The notes under the pieces are model-generated. The model was not told the origin of the DNA, ran no database searches, and was given only the letters and a program-made list of their open reading frames with translations. Source: DATLNM01 sp035536775 (lineage in GTDB: Bacteria; Actinomycetota; CADDZG01; WHSQ01). From it: DNA of 61,820 bases. Where the stretch lies: the NCBI GenBank assembly GCA_035536775.1, contig DATLNM010000025.1, positions 1 through 61,820 on the forward strand, given 5' to 3'. Shown here piece by piece: positions 42,953-50,146 of this stretch. The stretch's first letter is position 1; each line of letters opens with the position of its first letter. The position numbers were made by a program, and so were the translations under genes.

Positions 42953-43528
42953 TTACACAGAAGGGGACAATTTGGACTCCATGTCCTCCACGGCCTCGGC
43001 GTCGGGCATGAAATCGACCAGGGGCGGCAGCTCGTCGAGCGATCTCAGCCCGAGCCGCTCGACGGATCCGTCGCTCAGGCGGAACAGCACCGCCCCGCTC
43101 CCCGTCGGGGCCAGTTCCTCGATGAGGCCCCGGTTCTGAAGGGTCTTGACGACGCCGTCTGAGTCCACGCCTCGGATCTCGGTGATCGTCGCCCGAGACA
43201 GGGGTCCTTTGTAGGCGATCACGGCGAGGACCTCGAGGGCTGCTGGGGTCAGGCGGGGATGACGGTTACCGATGACGAAGCGCTCCAGCCAGGGGGCGCA
43301 GTCCGGACTCGTGTACAGGCGCCAGCCGCCTGGGGACTCGCGGAGGAGGAAGCCCCGGTCGGACATCCGGTACGACTCGGCCAGCTGGTTCAAGAGCTCT
43401 TCTACCAGCGCAGTTGGGCGCTCGAGCACCTCGGCGATCTGGGCCGCCGGGATGGGCTCGTCGGCCATGAGCAGTATCGATTCGACGATCTTGCTCTCGG
43501 GGGGGCTGCTCCCCTGCTCTTCGTTCAC
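42953..43528 (-). CDS. scpB: Condensin subunit ScpB (segregation and condensation protein B)
   Basis: A 191-residue protein with tandem winged helices: ESILLMADEPIPAAQIAEVL, YRMSDRGFLLRESPGGWRLY, then LTPAALEVLAVIAYKGPLSR and IRGVDSDGVVKTLQNRGLI. It dimerises and binds ScpA to regulate SMC. Start GTG 43528 overlaps the scpA stop by four bases. Confidence 0.95.
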   Translation of the reverse strand: MNEEQGSSPPESKIVESILLMADEPIPAAQIAEVLERPTALVEELLNQLAESYRMSDRGFLLRESPGGWRLYTSPDCAPWLERFVIGNRHPRLTPAALEVLAVIAYKGPLSRATITEIRGVDSDGVVKTLQNRGLIEELAPTGSGAVLFRLSDGSVERLGLRSLDELPPLVDFMPDAEAVEDMESKLSPSV

Positions 43529-44322
43529 GATCTCGCTCCTCCCGGCTGCGTTGGGGCCAGCATGTATTCGTCTGCCTCCTCGAGGACCTCGTCGAAGTCC
43601 ACCTCACCCGTCCACGTCGCTCGGATATCTCCGAAGCGGTCCGCTTGGGCGACATCCACGGCGCCGGACTTGAAGAGCTCCAGCAAGGCGAGGAAGCGAA
43701 CCACCACCTCGATGCGCCGGGTGGTCCCCCCGCACAGCTCCGAGAACGAGACCGCTCCACTACGGCCATCGAGGACCTGAGCGAGCTCGTAGATCGCATC
43801 CCGGACCGTCTCGCGGATCGGAGTGATGTGGTGGAGGTCGATCTCGGGCGTCGGTTTTGGGGCGAAAGCCGCCGCGGCTGCCCTGGCGAGGTGCTCGGGT
43901 GTGGTCGAGGCCAGCAGATCGGGGGCGAGGCCCGCGAACTCGGGTTCGAGGCCCGCCGTGCGTGGGTGCCAGTCGAGGCCCCGCTCGAGCATGGTGGCGA
44001 GCCACTCCCCGGCTGCTCGGAAGGTCGCACACTCGACCAGGCGGGCGAGCAGGAGGTCCCTCTCCTCGAGCAGGCTCGGATCCTCGGTGTAGCGCCCGGG
44101 AAGGAGACGCGACGACTTGAGCTCCAAGAGGGTGGCGGCGACGATCAGGAACCCGGTGGCCGTCTCGAGGTCGAGCTCATCCAGGCGCTCGATCGCGGCG
44201 ATGTATTCCTCGGTGATGGTCGACAGCGAGATTTCGTAGATATCGACGCGCTGGCGTGTGATGAGGTGCAAGAGGAGGTCGATCGGCCCCTCGAACACGT
44301 CGAGCTTCACTTCATATGCCAA
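43525..44322 (-). CDS. scpA: Condensin kleisin subunit ScpA
   Basis: A 265-residue kleisin that bridges SMC heads. The N-terminal helix block (YEVKLDVFEGPIDLLLHLIT, then VDIYEISLSTITEEYI) and C-terminal winged helix (LEVVVRFLALLELFKSGAV-like segment) are typical. The start is TTG 44322 with AGGGGG upstream. A TTGTCGACA site at 44346-44359 sits 24 bases upstream of the start and could be an operator. scpB, rluB and the aro genes follow on the same strand. Confidence 0.95.
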   Translation of the reverse strand: MAYEVKLDVFEGPIDLLLHLITRQRVDIYEISLSTITEEYIAAIERLDELDLETATGFLIVAATLLELKSSRLLPGRYTEDPSLLEERDLLLARLVECATFRAAGEWLATMLERGLDWHPRTAGLEPEFAGLAPDLLASTTPEHLARAAAAAFAPKPTPEIDLHHITPIRETVRDAIYELAQVLDGRSGAVSFSELCGGTTRRIEVVVRFLALLELFKSGAVDVAQADRFGDIRATWTGEVDFDEVLEEADEYMLAPTQPGGARS

Positions 44323-44345
44323 ATGGCGCCCCCTGCTGGTCCATC

Positions 44346-44359
44346 ACTTGTCGACACAT
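44346..44359. promoter_or_regulatory. Par-like palindrome variant upstream of scpA
   Basis: ACTTGTCGACACAT matches the first eleven bases of ACTTGTCGACAAGT. It lies in the 113-base gap between the trpS stop and the scpA start, at promoter distance. If the neighbouring RHH protein binds this sequence it could tune condensin expression. The binding is inferred. Confidence 0.4.
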
Positions 44360-44435
44360 AGACATATCTACTCAGCCCCACACCATCTGGGCTCACTCTA
44401 TCGAGGCGGGGGGCCCTCGGGGGGGAAATCGGCGG

Positions 44436-45437
44436 TCACGGCCGGGGCGGCAACCCGACCCGCTCGTAGACGGTCACCAGGGTGGCCTCGGCCTCCTCGC
44501 GAGCCTTGGCGGCGCCGGTGCCCAGGAGGCGCGCGATCTCGCCCGGATCGGCCATGAGCTCCTCGTATCGAGCCCGGATCGGCGCTAGGGCGGCCACGAC
44601 GGCCTCGCCCAGAGCCATCTTGAAGGCCCCGTACCCGGAGCCGGCGAAGCGCGCCTCGATCTCCCCCACCTCGACCCCTTCTACCAGGGCAAATACTGTC
44701 AGGAGGTTGGTCAACGCCGGCTTGTCAGGGGCCGCGACGACGTCCCGGCCCGAGTCGGTCACGGCCGCTTTGACCTTGGACAGGATGACTTCGGGGGCGT
44801 CTACGAGGCCGATGCTCGAGGCGGGGCGGGCTGCGGACTTGCTCATCTTCTGAGTGGGGTCGTCCAGGGCCATGATCCGGGCGCCCTCAGCCGGGATCCG
44901 CGCCTCCGGAACCACGAACGTCTCCCCGAACTGGGAGTTGAAGCGGATGGCGACGTCCCGCATGAGCTCCACGTGCTGGCGCTGGTCCTCGCCCACGGGC
45001 ACCCCGTGGGCCCTGTAGAGGAGCACGTCTGCCGCCTGGAGCAAGGGGTAGGTGAACAAGCCCACGCCTACGGATTCCGCCTCTCCCTTGGATTTCTCCT
45101 TGAATTGGACCATCCGACGTAGCTCCCCCATCCGCCCGACGCAGTTCAAGACCCAGGCGAGCTCGGAGTGGGCGGCGACGTCGGATTGGACGAACAGGAC
45201 GGACCGGGCCGGGTCGATGCCGGCCGCCAGAAGCTCGGCCGCCTTGGAGATGGTCGCCCCCCGCAGCTCGGCTGGATCCCAAGGCAGCGTCATGGCGTGG
45301 AGGTTCACGATGCAATAGAAGGCCTCGTGCTGGTCCTGGCTCGAGACCCAGTTGCGGATAGCGCCAAGATAGTTACCGATGTGTGTCTCACCGGTTGGCT
45401 GGATGCCGCTGAAGAGGCGCTGACGAGTAACGTTCAA
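44436..45437 (-). CDS. trpS: Tryptophanyl-tRNA synthetase
   Basis: A 333-residue class I synthetase. The HIGH-type motif is in IQPTGETHIGNYLGA, the KMSKS loop is DDPTQKMSKSAA, and LLQAADVLLYRAHGVPVGED is the tryptophan pocket region. TTG 45437 gives the family's N-terminus (NVTRQRLFSG). In-frame ATG 45501 would add 21 residues and overlap the divergent protease gene. No T-box or other leader was identified. Confidence 0.92.
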   Translation of the reverse strand: MNVTRQRLFSGIQPTGETHIGNYLGAIRNWVSSQDQHEAFYCIVNLHAMTLPWDPAELRGATISKAAELLAAGIDPARSVLFVQSDVAAHSELAWVLNCVGRMGELRRMVQFKEKSKGEAESVGVGLFTYPLLQAADVLLYRAHGVPVGEDQRQHVELMRDVAIRFNSQFGETFVVPEARIPAEGARIMALDDPTQKMSKSAARPASSIGLVDAPEVILSKVKAAVTDSGRDVVAAPDKPALTNLLTVFALVEGVEVGEIEARFAGSGYGAFKMALGEAVVAALAPIRARYEELMADPGEIARLLGTGAAKAREEAEATLVTVYERVGLPPRP

Positions 45438-45480
45438 GTTGAGGGTTACTACCTTTCCGTGTTGGGACCCGCAGGGTGCG

Positions 45481-45493
45481 TACAATACCGCCG
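45481..45493 (+). promoter_or_regulatory. -10 element for a leaderless protease transcript
   Basis: TACAAT at 45481-45486 is followed by six bases and GTG 45493, placing the probable transcription start on the G of the start codon. No Shine-Dalgarno sequence precedes the GTG. This is the usual geometry of leaderless actinobacterial genes. No convincing -35 is visible. Confidence 0.5.
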
Positions 45494-46146
45494 TGGACAT
45501 CGGCTTGCTGCCTCTCCTCCGCTCGGACCCCATGGCGTTCCTTCTCCTCGCCGTGGCCCTCATCGGCTCGCTCGGGCTGCACGAGTACGCGCACGCCCTC
45601 GCCGCGGATCTCCAGGGCGATCGTCTCCCGAGGGCGATGGGACGCTTGACGCCAAATCCGATCAAGCACCTCGACCCGCTGGGGACGATCTTGATCTTCC
45701 TAGCGGGCTTCGGGTGGGGGAAGCCGGTCGAATTCCGTCCCAGCGCCCTGTCGTCCAAGCGCTTCGGGGCGGCGATAGTGGCGCTTGCTGGCCCGCTGAC
45801 CAATCTGTTGCTTGCATTGGTGGGGGCGTTCGCCCTCGGGATCGTGGGCAGGGCAGGCGGAGATGAGCTGGTTCTCGGAGGCAACCCTGTGGCCGTCTTC
45901 CTCCGCTTCTTTGTGTCGATCAACATCGTGCTGGCCGTGTTCAACCTGGTGCCGTTGCCTCCTCTGGACGGCTCCCGGCTGTTGACGATCTTCCTCCCGC
46001 CCAACAAGCAGCGGATCATCTTCTTCCTGGACAAGTACGGCTTCCTTATCTTGCTCGCCTTGGTCTTCTTCGGTGGGTTCGCCCTTCTCAGCCCGGTGAT
46101 CGAAGCCGTGGGCGGATGGGTCCTCGACGTCGCGGGAGTCATCTAG
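45493..46146 (+). CDS. Site-2-type (M50) membrane metalloprotease
   Basis: A 217-residue multi-pass protein. The zinc motif HEYAHALAADLQGD (HExxH) and the second motif FNLVPLPPLDGSRLL (NxxPxPxLDG, with the third ligand Asp) identify the compact S2P subgroup without a PDZ domain, often annotated Rv-type site-2 protease family. KHLDPLGTILIFLAGFGWGK is also typical. It cleaves transmembrane substrates; the target is unknown. Start GTG 45493 (leaderless); ATG 45532 is possible. Divergent from trpS. Confidence 0.9.
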   Translation: MDIGLLPLLRSDPMAFLLLAVALIGSLGLHEYAHALAADLQGDRLPRAMGRLTPNPIKHLDPLGTILIFLAGFGWGKPVEFRPSALSSKRFGAAIVALAGPLTNLLLALVGAFALGIVGRAGGDELVLGGNPVAVFLRFFVSINIVLAVFNLVPLPPLDGSRLLTIFLPPNKQRIIFFLDKYGFLILLALVFFGGFALLSPVIEAVGGWVLDVAGVI

Positions 46147-46155
46147 ACAAGCGCC

Positions 46156-46175
46156 CTTGTCCCTCAGGGGACAAG
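46156..46175 (+). terminator. Hairpin ten bases after the protease stop
   Basis: CTTGTCCC pairs with GGGACAAG around TCAG. No T-run follows (ATAGTAAATAGG), so it is not a classical intrinsic terminator, but its position suggests 3'-end formation. The arms share CTTGTC with the adjacent palindrome family. Confidence 0.5.
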
Positions 46176-46198
46176 ATAGTAAATAGGCAAGTCTCTTT

Positions 46199-46538
46199 GT
46201 CGTCTTAACTACTTCTCGATTAGCTTACTTGTTAGGAAGACGACTCAAGGCTTAAACGGCTAGTCGATATGACGACTTAGCTATAAGTAGCGTTAGCAAT
46301 TCGTGGCCAAGGCCCCAGATCCCCTAGCCGACTTGCAGAGAAGTCGGCTCTCCCCCGTCCCAGGGAACGGATACAAGGGGGCGCCTGAGCCGATAAGGGA
46401 CTAAGTCCTCTAAGAGGTAAGTAGATAAGTATCCGAGTTACCAAGTCGGTGCTGGCTCCCATCGGCTCCGCAGATCGAGCACTCGGGGGAATACCGACAG
46501 GTCGTCTTGTCGGCCTCTGACCTTGTCGACAAGACGAC
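46199..46538. repeat. Left palindrome cluster of the par-like region
   Basis: Contains several inverted repeats: GTCGTCTT (46199-46206) with AAGACGAC (46237-46244); AGCCGACTT (46326-46334) with AAGTCGGCT (46341-46349); and GTCGTCTTGTC (46501-46511) with GACAAGACGAC (46528-46538). The last encloses the palindrome CTTGTCGACAAG (46522-46533). The stretch 46176-46310 is clearly AT-richer than the surrounding genes. No reading frame here looks real. It may be the outer part of a centromere-like site, or RNA structure. Confidence 0.6.
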
Positions 46539-47028
46539 TAGGGGCTATGTTCCTCCGGCGCCCAGTCGAGTTAGGAAGATGTCCCCTCATCCTCCTGTCC
46601 CCCGCCCGGGGTAGGCCTTGGGGGATCGGAGGGGGCTCTGAGGATCTGCGGGTCGCCTTTGTTTACGACAACGGTCGCATCGAGAGGCGGAATCTGAGGC
46701 CCAGGCCTCTCTCGAGGTGGATGAAGGCTATGGACGGCCCTGATGACCCGCAGCAGGCCGCTTGGGGGCTGGTCTTGTAGTTTAGGGTTAGAGAATAGTC
46801 TAAGGGTATACGTGAGCATCAGGGTGATGCTATCCCTCACCCCGTAGCTCACCCTGTTCTTGCCAAAAATGCGACCGGCAGGATCACTGCTTCCCCGGCG
46901 GCTCACATCTCTTCGCTCCGACGGATCCGAGGGCGCTCGTCCTCTCTGTGGGACCCCTCCCCTGTCCCGGTGCCTTGGGTCGAAGCGCAGTTGTTCCACA
47001 GAGCCAGCCCTGGGGAGCTCGCGCCCCG
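46539..47028. other. Non-coding spacer between the palindrome clusters
   Basis: About 490 bases with no convincing gene. A hairpin AGCATCA-GGG-TGATGCT lies at 46815-46831. Frames open here (for example 46523-46780 plus, 46571-47080 minus) have unconvincing composition and no ribosome sites. A structured RNA cannot be excluded, but no SRP, RNase P or tmRNA signature was found on either strand. Confidence 0.45.
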
Positions 47029-47270
47029 GTCGACAAATCACTTTGTCTGGAAGTCTCCCGGTCGCAAGGGACAGACACATCCCGGCTCAGCCGTCGACAA
47101 GTCGATAGATCTACCGGGACCTAGTTCAGGAGTCCAAGTTAATAAGTCGACAGGCAGGCCTGCCTAGTCCAGATTGCGACTCATCGACTTGTCGACAAGT
47201 CACTCAGTGGCCCCCTAAAACCCCCTACGCAGGGGGTGGGGTCGAGTACCTTATCGACAAGTCGACAGGT
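47029..47270. repeat. Right palindrome array (candidate centromere) beside the RHH-parA operon
   Basis: Sites with TCGAC cores: GTCGACAAAT (47029), GTCGACAAGTCGATAG (47093), AAGTCGACAGG (47145), the perfect 16-base palindrome GACTTGTCGACAAGTC (47186-47201), and TTATCGACAAGTCGACAGGT (47251-47270). In three clusters successive TCGA units are exactly 8 bp apart (47094/47102, 47184/47192, 47254/47262), giving a TCGACWWG unit. Phased short repeats are how RHH centromere-binding proteins (omega, ParG) usually recognise DNA. The operon terminator lies inside the array. Confidence 0.7.
47217..47237 (-). terminator. Intrinsic terminator of the parA-RHH operon
   Basis: On the minus strand ACCCCCT-GCGT-AGGGGGT is followed directly by TTT, 52 bases past the RHH stop. 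The 7-bp GC stem with a T-run is a standard Rho-independent terminator. Confidence 0.75.
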
Positions 47271-47288
47271 GCTCTAGCCGCCTAGGAG

Positions 47289-47681
47289 CTATCTCTCCGA
47301 CAGCTTCCTCAGGAGGATCGAGTCCTGGCCTCGAGCCTCGAAGTCCTCGAGGACGTAGGCGAGAGCCGCCCTGACGATCTTGCCGCGGTCTACGCCGAGC
47401 CCGTGGCCCGCCCGAAGCGCCAGGCGGGTCTTCTCGAGGTTCACGAGATCCTCCGGCGTGCAATAGAAGGTCACCTTCTCCTCATGCCTTGGTCCTTTGC
47501 GGTCCACGGCCGCTGAGGGAGGCGAGGCGACTTGTAGATTTGTCGACCGAATCTCGGCAGGAACAGGTGCTGCGGGCTGAGCTACAGGTTCCGGTGCTAC
47601 TGCAGGGCTCTCAGCCGGAGCCGGCGATGACGTCTTACGGAAGAGCTCTTCAGCTCCCGGCAGACTGGCTCGCTTTGACAC
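47289..47681 (-). CDS. RHH-type DNA-binding protein, candidate centromere-binding partner of ParA
   Basis: A 130-residue protein. Residues 1-65 are a Pro/Ala-rich flexible arm; the C-terminal half fits a ribbon-helix-helix core: strand EKVTFYCT, helix PEDLVNLEKTRLALRAG, helix DRGKIVRAALAYVLEDFEA. GTG 47681 has an optimal AAGGAGGTGAT site and lies 32 bases inside parA, so the two are coupled. A flexible arm plus RHH directly after a ParA is the ParF-ParG and delta-omega layout; the arm could stimulate ParA ATPase. A half-site (TTTGTCGAC, 47540) lies within the gene. Homology to a named family was not verified. Confidence 0.65.
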   Translation of the reverse strand: MSKRASLPGAEELFRKTSSPAPAESPAVAPEPVAQPAAPVPAEIRSTNLQVASPPSAAVDRKGPRHEEKVTFYCTPEDLVNLEKTRLALRAGHGLGVDRGKIVRAALAYVLEDFEARGQDSILLRKLSER

Positions 47682-48657
47682 GGTCCATCACCTCCTTGGC
47701 GACGCTACGGTAGGCCGTCGCCCCGGAGCTGTCCGGTGCGTACGACAGGATCGACTCCCCCGCTACGGGGGCCTCGGCGAACTTGATGGTCTTGCGGATG
47801 ACGGTGTCGAAGAGGCGGTCGGCGAAGGCATCTCGTACCCGGGCCAGGACCTCTTTCCCGTGGACCGTCCGGCTGTCGTACATCGTCGCCAGGATGCCGT
47901 CGATCGCCAGGCCCGGGTTGAGACGCTCCCGGATCTTGCCGATCGAGTCCATCAGCATGCCCATGCCCCTCAAGGCGTAGTACTCGGTCTCCAGGGGGAC
48001 GATTACCCCGTCAGCCGCGGTCAGGGCGTTGATCGTGAGGAGCCCGAGGCTGGGAGGGCAATCTATAAGGATGAAGTCGTACTTCACCCTTAGGGGTTCC
48101 AGGACCCTCTGAAGGCTCTGCTCACGGGCGACCTCCGAGACCAGCTGCAGCTCAGCCGCCGAGAGATCGATGTTGGAGGGCAGCAGATCGAGCCCAGCGG
48201 CCCCGGTGGAGATGATGATGTCCTCGACGACCGCGTTCCGGTCGAGCAGGGCATCGTAGATCGATGCCTCGAGGTCCCCGGGTTCGATGCCGAGTCCGAG
48301 CCCGCAGCCCCCTTGGGGGTCGAAGTCGACCAACAGCACCTTCTGCCCCGCTTCGGCGAGGGCAGCCCCAAGGCTGACGGTCGTGGTGGTCTTTCCGACC
48401 CCACCCTTCTGATTGGCCAGCGCGATGATCCGGGCGCGTCGGGGCCCTGCCGGGCGCGACTCCTCAGTCGGTGAGGGTGGTGTCACGGCGACCTCGACCT
48501 CGGCCGGTGTTGGGACCTCCGGCGAGCCGTGGGTCATGGGTCCGTCCACGTGCGTCGGCTGGTGCCAGCCGTTGCCGTTGAGACTCTCGGAGCGGTCGGG
48601 CTCAGGAGGCGTCGTCGCCCCAGAACCGAGCTCCTCGGTGATGGTTGTGTGATCCAC
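47650..48657 (-). CDS. parA: ParA-family partition ATPase
   Basis: A 335-residue ATPase. Deviant Walker A is ANQKGGVGKTTTTVSLG, A' is VLLVDFDPQGG and Walker B is FILIDCPPSLG. GTG 48657 was chosen because GGGGAGG lies eight bases upstream; TTG 48684 has no ribosome site. Residues 1-75 are a disordered Pro/Glu/Thr-rich extension, without a recognisable HTH. It is the counterpart of Rv1708, the second ParA encoded beside scpA in mycobacteria, but here coupled to an RHH gene rather than to scpA. The palindrome at 48692-48705 sits at its promoter, suggesting autoregulation. Confidence 0.92.
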   Translation of the reverse strand: MDHTTITEELGSGATTPPEPDRSESLNGNGWHQPTHVDGPMTHGSPEVPTPAEVEVAVTPPSPTEESRPAGPRRARIIALANQKGGVGKTTTTVSLGAALAEAGQKVLLVDFDPQGGCGLGLGIEPGDLEASIYDALLDRNAVVEDIIISTGAAGLDLLPSNIDLSAAELQLVSEVAREQSLQRVLEPLRVKYDFILIDCPPSLGLLTINALTAADGVIVPLETEYYALRGMGMLMDSIGKIRERLNPGLAIDGILATMYDSRTVHGKEVLARVRDAFADRLFDTVIRKTIKFAEAPVAGESILSYAPDSSGATAYRSVAKEVMDRVKASQSAGS

Positions 48658-48691
48658 TCTCGCCGCCTCCCCGGTGCTAGGCAAGAAAGAA

Positions 48692-48705
48692 ATTTGTCGA
48701 CAAAT
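48692..48705 (-). promoter_or_regulatory. Perfect palindrome ATTTGTCGACAAAT upstream of parA
   Basis: A 14-base perfect palindrome 35 bases upstream of the parA GTG. It shares the TTGTCGACAA core with the array at 47029-47270. The position suits an operator bound by the RHH protein, as in ParFG-type autoregulation. No clear -10/-35 pair could be assigned. Confidence 0.6.
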
Positions 48706-48804
48706 CTCTTTGTAGGGAGGATGAGGCTAGACCAAAGGGGCGAGGAGCACAAGAGGCAATTTCTTACCCTTGAACCTCACCATTCACATCAGTCACACAG
48801 GGGC

Positions 48805-49149
48805 TCAGACGAGGTTCTTGCACTCCACGCACAGCGTCGTGGCCGGACGCGCCTCCAGCCGTTCCATCGGGATCTCGACATCACAGCTCTCGCAGGTCCC
48901 GTACTTCCCGTCGGCGATGCGCTCCAGGGCCCGCTTGATCTCGGCCTGGCTCCCGAGCAGCTGGTCGATCTGCCCGATCCGCTCGGAGCGCTCCATCGTC
49001 GCGTGGCCTGAGTCGGCGAAACCCTCATCGTCGTCCACGGGGACGCTCACCTCGCCGGGCGTCGCTCCATGCTCGGCCAGCGAATGCTCGATCCCCTCTA
49101 GATTCTTGCGGAGCTCGGTTTCGAACCTCGTTACATGCTCGGCTTGCAT
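48805..49149 (-). CDS. DksA/TraR-type zinc-finger protein
   Basis: A 114-residue protein. A coiled-coil region (ETELRKNLEGIEHSLAEHG, then IGQIDQLLGSQAEIKRALER) precedes the C4 zinc finger CESCDVEIPMERLEARPATT-LCVEC with the DksA spacing. The coiled-coil tip lacks an obvious DxxDxA motif, so effects on RNA polymerase secondary channel are uncertain. Start ATG 49149 has GGGGGTAGAG upstream; ATG 49161 is possible, and the longer frame to 49263 overlaps xerD. It lies between xerD and parA. Confidence 0.85.
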   Translation of the reverse strand: MQAEHVTRFETELRKNLEGIEHSLAEHGATPGEVSVPVDDDEGFADSGHATMERSERIGQIDQLLGSQAEIKRALERIADGKYGTCESCDVEIPMERLEARPATTLCVECKNLV

Positions 49150-49207
49150 CTCTACCCCCATGTCGTCGAGGAGGCGCGGGAGATCCCGGCTCCTACCCCC
49201 TGGCTCC

Positions 49208-50137
49208 TCAGCCGCGGGCGCGGGGGTGCGACGAGAGGTAGACCTCTCGGAGCCTCTGGTCACTCACCAACGTGTAGACCTGCGTCGTCGCAAGGCTCGC
49301 GTGGCCCAAGAGCTCCTGCACCACCCTGATGTCCGCCCCCGCGTCAAGCATGTGCGTCGCGAAGGAGTGCCGGAGGGTATGGGGGGAGACTAGCTCCCCG
49401 AGGGAGGCCTGAGCGGCGTATCGCTTCAGGATCTTCCACGCCCCCTGGCGGCTCATGCGTCCGCCGCGCGCATTGAGGAACAGCGGATGGGCTCCGGGGC
49501 CCCCGCGAGCTCGCCGCGCGAGCTCGGGTCTGGAGGCGGAGAGGTAGTCGCCCACTGCCCCCTTGGCGGCCCGGCCGAGTGGCAAGCGCCGCGCCTTGTT
49601 CCCTTTGCCCGCACGAACGAGGAGGGATCCTTCATCGAGATCGACGTCGTCGCGGTCGAGATCGACGAGCTCGGTGATACGGAGGCCCGCGCCGTAGAGG
49701 ACCTCGAGCATCGCTCGGTCCCGCCGGCCCAGGACGTCATTACCCGGGGTATCGATGAGCCGTTCGATGTCCTCGATGGGGATGGCCTTCGGGAGAGAGC
49801 GGGTCTTCTTTGGGCTCGCGACCCCCGCCGTCGGATCCGACGAGATCTTTCCTTCGGCCGTGAGAAACCGGTAGTAGGAGCGGACGGCAACCAGCATGCG
49901 AGCGATCGAGCTCGACCTCAGCGGCTTCTCTACGGGGAAACGGCCCTCTTTCAGACGACCGAGGTATTCGGTGACGTCTGCCTCCGTGCATCGGAGAGGA
50001 TCCCGCCGGGCCGACGCGCAGTACCGATGCCAGGTGGCTAGATCCCGCCGGTATGCCTCGATCGTGTTGCTCGACAGCCCCTTCTCGTACTCGAGGAAGG
50101 AGATGAACTCGTCGACGAGCTTTTCGACGGCGTCCAG
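49208..50137 (-). CDS. xerD: Tyrosine recombinase XerD
   Basis: A 309-residue site-specific recombinase resolving chromosome dimers at dif. The N-terminal SAM-like domain (FISFLEYEKGLSSNTIEAYR) and catalytic domain with Arg (GLRITELVDL), HTLRHSFATHM (HxxR), LLGHAS and the nucleophile TTQVYT are complete. Between the ald stop and codon 80 there is no ATG, GTG or TTG in frame; a CTG at 50137 gives exactly the family N-terminus. The frame is the same as ald, separated only by its TAG. Position upstream of parA-scpAB is conserved (Rv1701). Confidence 0.9.
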   Translation of the reverse strand: MDAVEKLVDEFISFLEYEKGLSSNTIEAYRRDLATWHRYCASARRDPLRCTEADVTEYLGRLKEGRFPVEKPLRSSSIARMLVAVRSYYRFLTAEGKISSDPTAGVASPKKTRSLPKAIPIEDIERLIDTPGNDVLGRRDRAMLEVLYGAGLRITELVDLDRDDVDLDEGSLLVRAGKGNKARRLPLGRAAKGAVGDYLSASRPELARRARGGPGAHPLFLNARGGRMSRQGAWKILKRYAAQASLGELVSPHTLRHSFATHMLDAGADIRVVQELLGHASLATTQVYTLVSDQRLREVYLSSHPRARG

Positions 50138-50146
50138 GCCGGGTGC

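Noticed and set aside
46523..46780. 85-codon plus-strand ORF in the par-like region
   Set aside because: No ribosome site, odd composition, overlaps palindromes and a longer equally unconvincing antisense frame (46571-47080).
47029..47270. Classical ParB parS sites
   Set aside because: The parS consensus TGTTTCACGTGAAACA is absent; the palindrome here has a different core, and the parA partner is not ParB.
46156..47280. Chromosomal replication origin
   Set aside because: No cluster of DnaA boxes, no dnaA, dnaN or rpmH nearby; the repeats are TCGAC-centred, not TTGTCCACA-like.
48805..49263. DksA-like gene starting at 49263
   Set aside because: The extra 38 residues overlap xerD and are not DksA-like; ATG 49149 with a good ribosome site fits better.
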